Shown here one piece after another: positions 15,823-23,976 of a stretch of DNA of 64,000 nt (the first letter of the stretch is position 1; each line of letters starts with the position of its first letter). Made by a program: the position numbers and the translations under genes. The stretch comes from an uncultured Prevotellaceae bacterium (GTDB lineage: Bacteria > Bacteroidota > Bacteroidia > Bacteroidales > Muribaculaceae), in NCBI GenBank assembly GCA_900320245.1, contig ONRP01000025.1, positions 1 to 64,000 of the forward strand, in the 5' to 3' direction. The notes below the pieces were generated by a model. The model did not search any database, was not told the origin of the DNA, and saw nothing but the letters and a program-made list of their open reading frames with translations.

Positions 15823-16599
15823 TCAGAGGGCTGCTGTCGACAGGACCTGTGCCCTGAACTCGGGGTCTGATTCAAGGCGTTCAAGGGCCTTCTTGGATGC
15901 GGCCTGGTGTGACTCCTTCTTGCTGTAGCCGTCGGCGTCGCTGGCATAGATGCCGCCCAGGATTACCGCAGTGCTGAACACTGGATTCTTGTCCGCGTCG
16001 GCATAGGTGTCGATGAGTTCATACTCGATGGCCACCCTGTACTTCTGGGTCCACTCGATGAGGCGGGACTTGAAGTTCTGCTCGGTCTTGACCAGGTCGT
16101 TCAGGTCAAAGTGCTTCTTGACGAGTTTGTTGATGATGAATTTGCGGCAGCGGCGGTAGCCCTGGTCCAGATAGACGGCGCCGACGAGCGCCTCGAGGGC
16201 GTTGCCGCAGATGTAACTGTTGTGTGAGGAGGAGTGTGTCAGCGCATGCATGTGTGTGTCCAGATGCAGCGTGTTGCCGATGCGGTTCAGGCTCTCGCGC
16301 TGCACGATCTTGGCGCGTGTCGACGTCAGGAACCCCTCATGCTTATCGGGGAACGAGCGGTACAGGAAGTCGGCAACGACGGTATCAAGGACGGCGTCGC
16401 CCAGGTACTCGAGGCGCTCGTTGTTGGCCCAGCGCCCGTTGTCGAGTTTCACGGGCTTGGAGCGGTGGATCATCGCCAGTTGGTACAGGCTGATGTCGCG
16501 CGGGTAGTATCCGGTGACGCGGTGTATAAAAACATAAAGCTCCTTATCCTTGACGAAAAGGAGCCTTATGAGTGATATGGCGTTGCTGAGAAGCATCAC
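15823..16599 (-). CDS. rnc: Ribonuclease III
   Basis: RNase III cleaves double-stranded RNA in rRNA precursors and structured transcripts. The 258-residue product has the nuclease signature ERLEYLGDAVL at 61-71, with the acidic residues that bind Mg, the second catalytic segment NALEALVGAVYLDQGY (near 131-146), and a C-terminal dsRNA-binding domain (about 185-252, GYSKKESHQAASKKALE). Two starting Met codons are adjacent; either gives the same protein apart from one residue. It follows fabF with 20 bases between, on the same strand, as is common in many bacteria where acpP, fabF and rnc are neighbours. Confidence 0.95.
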   Translation of the reverse strand: MMLLSNAISLIRLLFVKDKELYVFIHRVTGYYPRDISLYQLAMIHRSKPVKLDNGRWANNERLEYLGDAVLDTVVADFLYRSFPDKHEGFLTSTRAKIVQRESLNRIGNTLHLDTHMHALTHSSSHNSYICGNALEALVGAVYLDQGYRRCRKFIINKLVKKHFDLNDLVKTEQNFKSRLIEWTQKYRVAIEYELIDTYADADKNPVFSTAVILGGIYASDADGYSKKESHQAASKKALERLESDPEFRAQVLSTAAL

Positions 16600-16619
16600 G
16601 GTGTCTCTATGCCAGCAGA

Positions 16620-17903
16620 TTATTTCTGGTATTTCTTGACGATGATGCTAGCATTGTGTCCGCCGAAACCAAACGTGTTGGATAGTGCAATGTTTACTGT
16701 TCGCTTCTGTGCCTTGTTAAACGTGAAGTTCATCTTGTAGTCGATGTTCTCGTCCTCATCGCCATCGGCATGGTTGATGGTGGGAGGTACGATGTCGTCG
16801 CGGCAGGCCAGCAGGCAGAAGAGTGCCTCCATGGCGCCCGTCGCTCCCAGCATGTGGCCGGTCATCGACTTGGTGCTGCTCACGTTGAGACGGTAGGCGT
16901 GCTCGCCGAATACGTCCTTCACGGCCTGGGCCTCGCTCAGGTCACCCACGGGAGTGGATGTGCCATGGGCATTGACGTAGTCAACGTCCTCGGGCTTGAT
17001 GCCTGCATCCTCGATGGCGCGCTGCATCACGAGTTTGGCACCCAGACCCTCGGGGTGGCTGGCGGTGATGTGGTAGGCGTCGGCACTCATGCCGCCACCG
17101 ATAACCTCACCGTAGATCTTGGCACCGCGAGCCAGGGCATGCTCGAGTTCCTCGAACACGAGGCACACACCGCCCTCACCCATAACGAAACCGTCACGCG
17201 ATCCGCTGAAGGGGCGCGAAGCACCCTCGGGGTCGTCGTTGCGCAGCGAGATGGCCTTCATGGCGTTGAAACCGCCAACGCCGGCAGGGAACAATGGGGC
17301 CTCGCTACCGCCGGTGACGATAGCCTTGGCCTTGCCCAGGCGGACGTAGTTGAAAGCATCGATGAGCGCGTTGGTTGAAGTGGCACATGCCGAGACGATA
17401 CCGAAGTTGGGGCCGCGGAAGCCGTACTTGATGGAAATCTGGCCTGCAGCGATGTCGGCAATCATGGTGGGGATAAAAAACGGGCTGTACATCGGGCCGC
17501 GGTCCTCGTGCTTGGCATAGTCGCCGGCCTGGTCCTCAAAGGTGTGCAGACCGCCAATGCCCGAACCGAAAATCACGCCTATCTCGTCGCGGTCGATGCC
17601 GTCGGCAAGCAGGTTGGCGTCCTCAACGGCTTGCTTGGCACAAGCCAGGGCGTATTGCGTGTACAGGTCGTTGCGCTTGAAATCCTTCACCTCGCGGCGG
17701 TCGTTGGGGTCGCTCACGTAGTTGAGCGGGTCAAAACCCTTGATTTCACAAGCAAATTTCGTCTTGAACAGTGTCGTATCAAAATGAGTAATAGGTCCTG
17801 CGCCGCTCACTCCATTAATGGCGTTGTTCCACGTGGTCTCAACGTCCATGCCAATAGGAGTGATGGCACCCAGACCTGTTACCACTACTCGCTTTAATTC
17901 CAT
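16620..17903 (-). CDS. fabF: Beta-ketoacyl-ACP synthase II
   Basis: FabF condenses malonyl-ACP with acyl-ACP in fatty acid elongation. The 427-residue product is full length. The catalytic triad is visible: Cys in the SACATSTNAL segment, His in NAHGTSTPVGD, and His in KSMTGHMLGATG; FGFGGHNAS near the end is the thiolase-fold loop. The gene stands between acpP upstream and rnc downstream, all on the same strand. A terminator-like hairpin between acpP and fabF probably lowers fabF expression relative to acyl carrier protein. Confidence 0.96.
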   Translation of the reverse strand: MELKRVVVTGLGAITPIGMDVETTWNNAINGVSGAGPITHFDTTLFKTKFACEIKGFDPLNYVSDPNDRREVKDFKRNDLYTQYALACAKQAVEDANLLADGIDRDEIGVIFGSGIGGLHTFEDQAGDYAKHEDRGPMYSPFFIPTMIADIAAGQISIKYGFRGPNFGIVSACATSTNALIDAFNYVRLGKAKAIVTGGSEAPLFPAGVGGFNAMKAISLRNDDPEGASRPFSGSRDGFVMGEGGVCLVFEELEHALARGAKIYGEVIGGGMSADAYHITASHPEGLGAKLVMQRAIEDAGIKPEDVDYVNAHGTSTPVGDLSEAQAVKDVFGEHAYRLNVSSTKSMTGHMLGATGAMEALFCLLACRDDIVPPTINHADGDEDENIDYKMNFTFNKAQKRTVNIALSNTFGFGGHNASIIVKKYQK

Positions 17904-17920
17904 GTGGTAGTAGGTGGTTT

Positions 17921-17980
17921 ACAAAAAGGTGGATGCCATGAGTAGCACCCCGTCACCGGGGGCACATCATAGTATCCACC
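17921..17980 (-). terminator. Partial terminator between acpP and fabF
   Basis: GGTGGATGCCATGA (17928-17941) and TCATAGTATCCACC (17967-17980) pair with two mismatches, with an inner GCACCCC/GGGGGC helix. Read leftward, the hairpin is followed by TTTTTGT. It lies 18 bases before fabF, so it may act as an attenuator or as an mRNA 3'-end for acpP. Confidence 0.7.
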
Positions 17981-17992
17981 CATGAGAATTTT

Positions 17993-18235
17993 TTATTCAG
18001 CGGCTTTTGCTTCCTCGATGAACTTGATAGCGTCGCCAACGTTTTGGATGGTCTCAGACTTGTCATCGGGAATCTTGATGTCGAACTGCTTCTCGAATTC
18101 CATGATCAGTTCGACGGTATCAAGGCTATCAGCACCCAGATCCTGGCTGAACGTAGCCTCGGGAGTTACCTCAGACTCGCTAACACCTAACTTGTCAACG
18201 ATAATTTGTTTTACTCTTTCTTCAATTTCTGACAT
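17993..18235 (-). CDS. acpP: Acyl carrier protein
   Basis: ACP carries growing acyl chains on a 4'-phosphopantetheine arm. The 80-residue acidic product has the modification motif [12 protein letters not shown] with Ser37 as attachment site, and the four-helix ACP pattern. Its length is standard. It lies directly before fabF. An AT-rich non-coding region with a near-consensus -7 element (TTCCTTTG, leftward) precedes it at ~18295-18288. Confidence 0.97.
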   Translation of the reverse strand: MSEIEERVKQIIVDKLGVSESEVTPEATFSQDLGADSLDTVELIMEFEKQFDIKIPDDKSETIQNVGDAIKFIEEAKAAE

Positions 18236-18659
18236 AGTCGTAAATTTTAAAAATTGTTATTGTAAAAAATGTATGTTCACAATTTTGAGACTGCAAAGGA
18301 AATACAAATTCTTCAAATAATAAAGAAAAATTTACTTAATTTGAGCCTCGTTGGTGATTTTTAGAATTTATATCGGTGAATAACAGTTATTTTAAGTAAA
18401 ATTGCAAAGTTTTTACGTACTTGCTGCGTTAAAAATTGTAATAATTCGCGTTTTGCTCCTTTGTGCTTTGCCCTGTCAAAAACCTTCCCGGCGCAAAAAT
18501 CACCCATTGGACTGCAACCCTATCTGAAAGTTTAATCGGCTTGAAAAAAGTTTCCTGGAGCGCCCTGAAACTCCGATATTTCAATACGGATTACGCTAAT
18601 CTCACTAACTCAGGCCAACTCCGATATCGTTCGCATAACGTCTCATTGAGGCTCCCGTG
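18236..18659. other. Non-coding gap upstream of acpP and downstream of rnz
   Basis: This 424-base region contains the acpP leader and a weak leftward -7 element near 18288-18295. I see no coding frame, stem-loop terminator or repeat worth naming apart from two ACTCCGATAT words at 18570 and 18616. Confidence 0.45.
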
Positions 18660-19592
18660 CTATTCGGCGGCAGCGGCCTCGTTGAGGTCGATGACCAGTC
18701 CCTCGTTGGCCAGGCGCGTGGCGGGGAAGACGGTGCGGGCTTCGTCGAGCAGAATGCTCTCGTCGACGTAGCGCTTGGAATAGTGGCCCAGGATGAGTTG
18801 GCGCACACCGGCTTCACGGGCTACCGTGGCGGCCTCCAGTGCAGTGCTGTGGTAGCGCTTGTGGGCCTTGACGCGCAGGCTGTCGTCATAGGTGGCCTCG
18901 TGATACAGCCAGTCCACGCCCTCCACGTTGCGGATCACACGCCGCGAGAACTTGGTGTCGCTGCAGTATGCGTAACTGAACGACGGGTCGGCAGGCGTGG
19001 TCAGTTGGGCGTTGGGGACGACAATGCCCTCGGGAGTCACCCAGTCCTCGCCCTGTCGCAGCGCGTTCATGGCATAGTGGGGCACGTTCAGGCGCTTGAC
19101 TTCGTCGCCGATGATGTGGCGCATCTTGGGCTTCTCCCTGAACAGGAAGCCCACGGCGGGAACGCGGTGCACCAGCGGGAAAGTGGTAACGGTGACGGCG
19201 TCGTCCTCCCAGATGACACGCTTGTGTGTGTCGATCACGTTGAAGCGAACCTCGAATGGTCGCTCGCGGCAAAAGTAGTCCAGCATCTGCGAGAACAGCC
19301 GTTGGCCGTCTTCAAAGGTGTGTATCGTCAGCGAGCCCGTGCGGTTCAGCAGCGCCATCGTCGACACCAACCCCGGCAGGCCGAAGCAGTGGTCGCCGTG
19401 CAGGTGGCTGATGAAGATGTGGTTCAGCCGCATCAGTTTCAGCCCCATCCGCCTCACGGACAGTTGGGCGCCCTCGCCGCAGTCGATCATCATCAGGTTG
19501 TCGCGCACGTTCAGCACCTGGCATGACGGCTGGTGGCGCGGCGTCATCGTCGCGCTTCCGCATCCCAGGATGTTCAGTTCAAGTCGTGTCAT
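18660..19592 (-). CDS. rnz: Ribonuclease Z
   Basis: RNase Z is the metallo-beta-lactamase-fold endonuclease that trims tRNA 3' ends. The 310-residue product is of the usual short-form length. The metal motif HLHGDH is at 63-68, the strand before it ends in FIS; the later segments with His and Asp ligands include AYCSDTKFS and the terminal RQLILGHYSKRYVDE. The starting segment LNILGCGSATMTPRHQPSC is typical of the family. Its promoter is strong and places the RNA start only a few bases before the ATG. Confidence 0.95.
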   Translation of the reverse strand: MTRLELNILGCGSATMTPRHQPSCQVLNVRDNLMMIDCGEGAQLSVRRMGLKLMRLNHIFISHLHGDHCFGLPGLVSTMALLNRTGSLTIHTFEDGQRLFSQMLDYFCRERPFEVRFNVIDTHKRVIWEDDAVTVTTFPLVHRVPAVGFLFREKPKMRHIIGDEVKRLNVPHYAMNALRQGEDWVTPEGIVVPNAQLTTPADPSFSYAYCSDTKFSRRVIRNVEGVDWLYHEATYDDSLRVKAHKRYHSTALEAATVAREAGVRQLILGHYSKRYVDESILLDEARTVFPATRLANEGLVIDLNEAAAAE

Positions 19593-19603
19593 AATTCAGC
19601 CTG

Positions 19604-19634
19604 CAAAGGTAGTGCAAGCCGAGCGGAGAACAAA
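19604..19634 (-). promoter_or_regulatory. Promoter of rnz
   Basis: Leftward TTTG at 19634-19631, 19-base spacer, TACCTTTG at 19611-19604, an exact match. The expected RNA start is about 5 bases before the ATG at 19592, so the leader is nearly absent. Confidence 0.75.
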
Positions 19635-19703
19635 ACGAAAAACATGGTTTTTTGTTTTGGGAACGATATAGCAGTTGACCCTGCGATGGAACGACAACAT
19701 ATT

Positions 19704-19785
19704 TAACCGTGCTATCGCACGGGAAATTAAAAGAAAATTAAATTTTAAAATTAATTTGGTTAATTTCCCGCCCGTAGGGCGGTTA
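19704..19785. repeat. REPIN-like element A (two hairpin units facing each other)
   Basis: The left unit starts TAACCGTGCTATCGCACGGG followed by AAATTAA; the right unit, read on the other strand, starts TAACCGCCCTACGGGCGGGA and ends AATTAA. Each unit makes a GC hairpin and shares TAACCG and CGGGAAATTAA. The element is 82 bases, AT-rich in the middle, in the gap upstream of the C69 dipeptidase gene. A second copy in the opposite orientation is at 36988-37103. Confidence 0.75.
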
Positions 19786-19877
19786 AAAAAAACGATGGGC
19801 TAACGGCAATGGCATTAAAAAAATGTGCGCTTGTTTCCCAACAAATCGCACACTTTAAACCTTAAAAATCTAATCCT

Positions 19878-19970
19878 ATGAAAAAACTTGTCGCAAAGTT
19901 ACGTCATATTACAGAACTGTTACAAACTTTTGGCTCTAATATTTCTAAAAATCTATTGAAAAATTGTTAA
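19878..19970 (+). CDS. Possible very short ORF (30 codons)
   Basis: ATG at 19878 starts a 30-residue frame beginning MKKLVAKLRHITEL and ending NLLKNC. It is basic and amphipathic and follows a hairpin and an A-rich leader (CTTAAAAATCTAATCCT). No promoter of the TAnnTTTG type is clear. It could be a leader peptide, a small protein or chance. Confidence 0.25.
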   Translation: MKKLVAKLRHITELLQTFGSNISKNLLKNC

Positions 19971-20191
19971 AACTGACCCCTATGAATTTTGATAGTCGAA
20001 ATTCGGGCTGAAATCCCGGGAAAAATGCCAAATAAACAACTGGCGCATAACCATAACCGAGCAAGACCGATTCATCAAAATCACCGAATAATTGTGCAGG
20101 CTGAACGAAATGCCGATATGTGAGCATTTCTGAAACGCAGTCATTTATACACAAATCTTAAAGAAAATGAAGTGTTTATCGAAATATTCGC

Positions 20192-20199
20192 TACCTTTG
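20192..20199 (+). promoter_or_regulatory. -7 element of the C69 dipeptidase gene
   Basis: TACCTTTG is an exact -7 match 24 bases before the ATG at 20223. No exact -33 TTTG is seen. Confidence 0.6.
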
Positions 20200-20222
20200 C
20201 CCCTATAGTAGAACGATGTAAT

Positions 20223-21875
20223 ATGAATACGAAACGATTTCTCTTTTCCCTCGTGGCGACGCTGGCGCTGGCCGTCACTCCGTCATGGGCATGTACCAAC
20301 CTCATTGTAGGCAAGGCCGCCTCGGTCGACGGTTCAGTGATTTGTACATATAATTGTGATGGCTATGGCTTTGCCGGCTCCATGTCACGCACTCCGGGCG
20401 GCAGGCACGATAAAGGCGAGAAGATTGCCGTCCGTGAATGGGGCAGGGGAGCCGTGAGGGGCTATATCCCTCAGGTGGAATACACCTATGACGTCATTGG
20501 CAACATCAATGAGAAGCAGGTGTGCATCGTGGAAACCACCTTCGATGGCCGCCTGGAGTTGCAGAACCCTGAAGGTCTGCTCGACTACTTCACCATGATG
20601 CATCTGGGACTGGAGCGCGCTGCTACGGCACGTGAGGCGATCATCATCATGACCGACCTCTTGCAGCAGTATGGCTACAGCAGCACGGGTGAAACGATTA
20701 CCGTGTGCGACAAGAACGAGGCTTGGATTCTCGAGATCATGGGCAAGGGGCCGGGTGTGAAAGGTGCCGTGTGGGTGGCCGTTCGCATCCCCGACGACTG
20801 TATCTGTGCCCATGCCAATCTCTCCCGCATACGCCAGTTTCCGTTGAAGGATTCCAAGAACTGCCTGTATTCCAAGGACGTGATTTCCTTTGCGCGCGAG
20901 AAAGGCTATTTCAGTGGCAAGGATGAGGACTTCAGTTTCCGCGATGCCTATTGCCCGATTTCCTTCGACAAAGTGCGCTATGCCGATGCCCGCGTGTGGA
21001 GTTTCTTCCGCCACCACTATGACAAGGCCGAGATGGACAAGTACCTGCCCTACATCAACGGCCGATATGACGTTTACGACCACCTGCCGCTCTACATCAA
21101 GCCCGACCGAAAGGTGTCGGTGCGCGACATCATGAATGACATGCGTGACCATTACGAGGGCACCCCGCTCGACATGACGGCTGACATGAGTGCAGGACCG
21201 TGGAGTTCACCTTACCGTCCGCTGCCCATGAACTGGGAAGTCGATGGGAAGAGTTATTTCCGTGAGCGTGCCATCGGCACCCCGCAGTCGGGCTTCACGC
21301 TGGTATCACAACTTCGCAACTGGCTGCCCGACGAGGTGGGAGGCATCATGTACTTCAACTGCGACGATGCCAACATGATAGCCTATGTGCCTGTGTATTG
21401 CTGCGTGAACGAGGTGCCCGAAGCCTTCCGCCGCGAGAACAACGTGAGCAGCGAGTTCAGCGAGCACAGTGCTTTCTGGATGAACAATCTGGTGGCCAAC
21501 ATGATTTATCCGCGCTACAGTGCCATGATTGGCGACCTGAGGGAGGCACAAAAGGAGTTGGAGGACTTCTACGCTGCCGATCAGGAGCAGGTGCTGAAGG
21601 ACATCGAGCCGCTCACCAAGCGTGAGCGCATCAACTACCTCACCAGCAAGAGTGCTGCCTACACCGCCATGATGATGCAGCGCTGGGACAAACTCTTCCG
21701 CCTCATAGCCGTGAAACACAACGACCAGATCATGAAGCCCTCAGAGAATGGTGTCGTGGTACCGGGACGCTATACTACACCCGGCTATGACCAGCAGTTC
21801 CGTGAACAGATCAGCAAGGACACCGGCACCCGTTACCAGATGCCCGATAGTACTGGAGACATCAAGTCGCTGTAA
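20223..21875 (+). CDS. Peptidase C69 family dipeptidase (PepD-like)
   Basis: C69 dipeptidases are Ntn-hydrolases whose N-terminal Cys becomes the nucleophile after processing. The 550-residue product has a signal-like start MNTKRFLFSLVATLALAVTPSWA directly followed by Cys24-TNLIVGK, the conserved family start. So signal cleavage would expose the catalytic Cys. Further family segments include SVICTYNCDGYGFAG, ETTFDGRLELQNPEGLLDY and GETITVCDKNEAWI. It is probably periplasmic or secreted and used for peptide nutrition. The frame is open to 20172; ATG 20223 gives the signal peptide. A REP-like hairpin lies downstream. Confidence 0.92.
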   Translation: MNTKRFLFSLVATLALAVTPSWACTNLIVGKAASVDGSVICTYNCDGYGFAGSMSRTPGGRHDKGEKIAVREWGRGAVRGYIPQVEYTYDVIGNINEKQVCIVETTFDGRLELQNPEGLLDYFTMMHLGLERAATAREAIIIMTDLLQQYGYSSTGETITVCDKNEAWILEIMGKGPGVKGAVWVAVRIPDDCICAHANLSRIRQFPLKDSKNCLYSKDVISFAREKGYFSGKDEDFSFRDAYCPISFDKVRYADARVWSFFRHHYDKAEMDKYLPYINGRYDVYDHLPLYIKPDRKVSVRDIMNDMRDHYEGTPLDMTADMSAGPWSSPYRPLPMNWEVDGKSYFRERAIGTPQSGFTLVSQLRNWLPDEVGGIMYFNCDDANMIAYVPVYCCVNEVPEAFRRENNVSSEFSEHSAFWMNNLVANMIYPRYSAMIGDLREAQKELEDFYAADQEQVLKDIEPLTKRERINYLTSKSAAYTAMMMQRWDKLFRLIAVKHNDQIMKPSENGVVVPGRYTTPGYDQQFREQISKDTGTRYQMPDSTGDIKSL

Positions 21876-21930
21876 ACGAGAGAGAATCGAACAGTAAAAG
21901 GCAGGATGTCATAATTGCGACCAGGCCATA

Positions 21931-21956
21931 TAACCGTGCTACCGCACGGGAAATAA
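21931..21956 (+). repeat. Single REP-like hairpin unit
   Basis: TAACCGTGCTACCGCACGGG followed by AAATAA is the same unit as the left end of REPIN element A, with one change in the loop. No partner unit is found nearby. The bases before it (GTCATAATTGCGACCAGG) resemble 23819-23836. Confidence 0.6.
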
Positions 21957-21993
21957 AAACAACAGGCGAACACCGTTGAGGCGTCCGCCTGTT
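21955..21993 (-). terminator. Terminator of the Ser/Gly-rich protein gene
   Basis: AACAGGCG (21961-21968) and CGCCTGTT (21986-21993) form a stem. Read leftward it is followed by GTTTTTATTT, a U-rich tail. It lies 39 bases past the stop at 22032. Confidence 0.7.
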
Positions 21994-22031
21994 GATTCAA
22001 GAATTATCGTGTGTGTTGTGTTTATTATCTC

Positions 22032-23570
22032 TTAGTATCCAATCGACAGGGTGGTGTAGCAGTGACCCAGATTGTCGTGCATGGCCAGCGTTACCCAACC
22101 GGTGCTGTTTCCGCCGTACCAACTCAACGAACCGTCATTGTTAGCGAAAGGTGAACCGTAGATTCTGCACAGGCTGTTGTAAACTCGGTTGTAGCGGTTG
22201 CGGTCATAGTAACTGGTCTGGAAGATGAACTGTGCATTGACCAGTCGATCGTAGTTATCGTAGCAGAGCATGACGTCTTCCCAGTAGAGGTTCAGCAGGC
22301 GCACATCTCTCAGGTAGATGATGTGGTCGGCATAGCCGTCAATCTCATAGCCATTGTAGTACAGGAAGTCAAGCGATACGTCAAAGAGCGTTCCGAAGTT
22401 CAGACCCAGAATCCTGTCGATGATGGGTGCGCTGCTGTAGGGAGCCCAACCATAAGGGATTACAGGGCGATACCATACGATCGGCGCAAGGCGATAGGGT
22501 CGGACGGGAGGAGGCAGGGGACGACTCCAACTCCAGGAGTGGTGAGTGTAGTTGTGGTGGAAGTCGTTGTGGTAGTGGTGGCCGGTATAGTCAAAGTGGT
22601 TGTTGTGCGAGCCACCATAACCATGACCTCCGCCGTGACCGTGGCCGTTACCTCCGTGGCCGTTACCTCCGTGACCATTGCCGCCGTTACCGTTGCCGCC
22701 ATGGCCGTTGCCGCCGCCGTTGCCGGGCTTGCCGCCTTGATCGGGCTTGCCATCAGGCTTACCGTCGGGCTTGCCGCCATTGCTGGGCTTGCCACCGTTA
22801 CCGGGCTTGCTGCCATGAGTGTTGCCGCTGATGTCGGTGACGGGCCTGTTGCTGGTACGGTCCATATTGGTGGTGCTGGTGCCCACGTGCGAACCGCTGT
22901 CGCTGTGGCGGGTCACGGTGCCACCGGTGCTGCTGTTGCTGCTGCCGTTGGGCTTGCTGCCGCCATTGTTGTTGCCGCGGGTCGTGGCACCGCCACCAGG
23001 ACGGCCCGAGTTGACCTGTGAGCCTCCAGTGGAACTGGAACTGCTCGAGGGACGGCTCACGCTGCTGGGCGTTGAAACCGTGTTGGTGCTGGTGCTGCTG
23101 TTCGTGCGGTTCACCTGCGGCGTCGTCTGGTTACGGGTGGTTGAACTGCCACTGGGACGGCTCGACTGCGTCGTAACCTGCGGACGGGTGCTGGTCGAAC
23201 TGCTTGATGAACTGCTGCTGGGACGGCTCACCTGCGTCGAAGTCTGAGACCGGCTGCTGCTCGATGAACTGCTGCTGGGGCGGCTCACCTGAGTCGAGGT
23301 CTGAGACCGGCTGCTGCTTGATGAACTGCTCGAGGGACGGCTCACCTGCGGCGTAGCCTGACTGCGGCTGCTGGTGGAACTGCTGCTAGTGCGGCTCACC
23401 TGCGGTGCCGATGAAGTGTTGGAACGTGAGACAGCGGCCGACTGGCTTCTGCTGCTGGTGCTGCCCCCTTGAGAACGACTGCGGCCCTGGGCCATTGCGT
23501 CCGATGCGCTGAAGATCAGGCATCCCATGAGAGCAATGCTCGTCATGATTTTTGTAACAGAAGTTTTCAT
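22032..23570 (-). CDS. Secreted Ser-rich and Gly/His-rich repeat protein
   Basis: The 512-residue product has a signal peptide (MKTSVTKIMTSIALMGCLIFSASDAMAQG). Residues ~30-220 are low complexity, with tandem units of the type QVSRPSSSSSSSSRSQTST. A second repeat region (~255-335) is made of GNGGKP, DGKPDG and GNGGNGHGG units. The last ~170 residues form an ordered domain rich in Tyr, Trp and Asn, ending HCYTTLSIGY. No anchoring motif is recognised. Such Ser/Gly spacers often serve as stalks or are heavily O-glycosylated in Bacteroidales, which is inference. The repeats make expansion or contraction likely. It has its own terminator and stands alone between opposite-strand genes. Confidence 0.75.
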   Translation of the reverse strand: MKTSVTKIMTSIALMGCLIFSASDAMAQGRSRSQGGSTSSRSQSAAVSRSNTSSAPQVSRTSSSSTSSRSQATPQVSRPSSSSSSSSRSQTSTQVSRPSSSSSSSSRSQTSTQVSRPSSSSSSSSTSTRPQVTTQSSRPSGSSTTRNQTTPQVNRTNSSTSTNTVSTPSSVSRPSSSSSSTGGSQVNSGRPGGGATTRGNNNGGSKPNGSSNSSTGGTVTRHSDSGSHVGTSTTNMDRTSNRPVTDISGNTHGSKPGNGGKPSNGGKPDGKPDGKPDQGGKPGNGGGNGHGGNGNGGNGHGGNGHGGNGHGHGGGHGYGGSHNNHFDYTGHHYHNDFHHNYTHHSWSWSRPLPPPVRPYRLAPIVWYRPVIPYGWAPYSSAPIIDRILGLNFGTLFDVSLDFLYYNGYEIDGYADHIIYLRDVRLLNLYWEDVMLCYDNYDRLVNAQFIFQTSYYDRNRYNRVYNSLCRIYGSPFANNDGSLSWYGGNSTGWVTLAMHDNLGHCYTTLSIGY

Positions 23571-23976
23571 AATCGTTAAGTATTATAATGTTTAACAATG
23601 TGATTTCAAATTCGTTTGTCTTTTAGACGGCAATCCACAGGCCAAGTTTAACCCGAATATGCGCGATGGTCCCGATAATCGCCTTATCGGGCATAAAAAT
23701 GCGACCAATCGACCCTTTTTATAGATGAATCGTTGCCGTTTTTTGGCCTGAAAGGGCTATCAAACGGCCTGTTTCGGGGCAGGTTTGCGCTTAACGGCAG
23801 CCTATGGAAGGATGGCATGTCATCATTGCGGCCAGGTAACATGACCCGCTTTTGGGACGCCGTGATGGGATTTATTGATATTTTTGTGTACTTTTGTCAC
23901 GTGATAGCACAACGGGCCGGCTTTGACCGTGATTGCGCGCCGTGGCCGGTGAGCCGTTGCATGCTTTGACTGACAG
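23571..23976. other. Divergent non-coding gap
   Basis: The region separates the leftward Ser-rich gene from the rightward acyltransferase gene. It holds a perfect inverted repeat CCCGATAA (23671-23678) / TTATCGGG (23684-23691), a -7 match TACTTTTG at 23889-23896 for the acyltransferase gene, and a segment at 23819-23836 resembling 21908-21925. No gene is supported. Confidence 0.5.

Larger units (their letters stand above)
19593..20222. other. Non-coding gap between rnz and the C69 gene
   Basis: The gap holds the rnz promoter, REPIN element A, a hairpin at 19823-19850 (GTGCG...CGCAC with an inner TTGT/ACAA), a possible 30-codon frame at 19878-19970, and the C69 promoter near 20192. No larger gene is supported. 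Confidence 0.5.

Noticed and set aside
22400-23480. Possible CRISPR array in the repeat-rich region
   Set aside because: The repeats are contiguous coding units of a Ser/Gly-rich protein with no unique spacers of equal length, and no cas genes are near.
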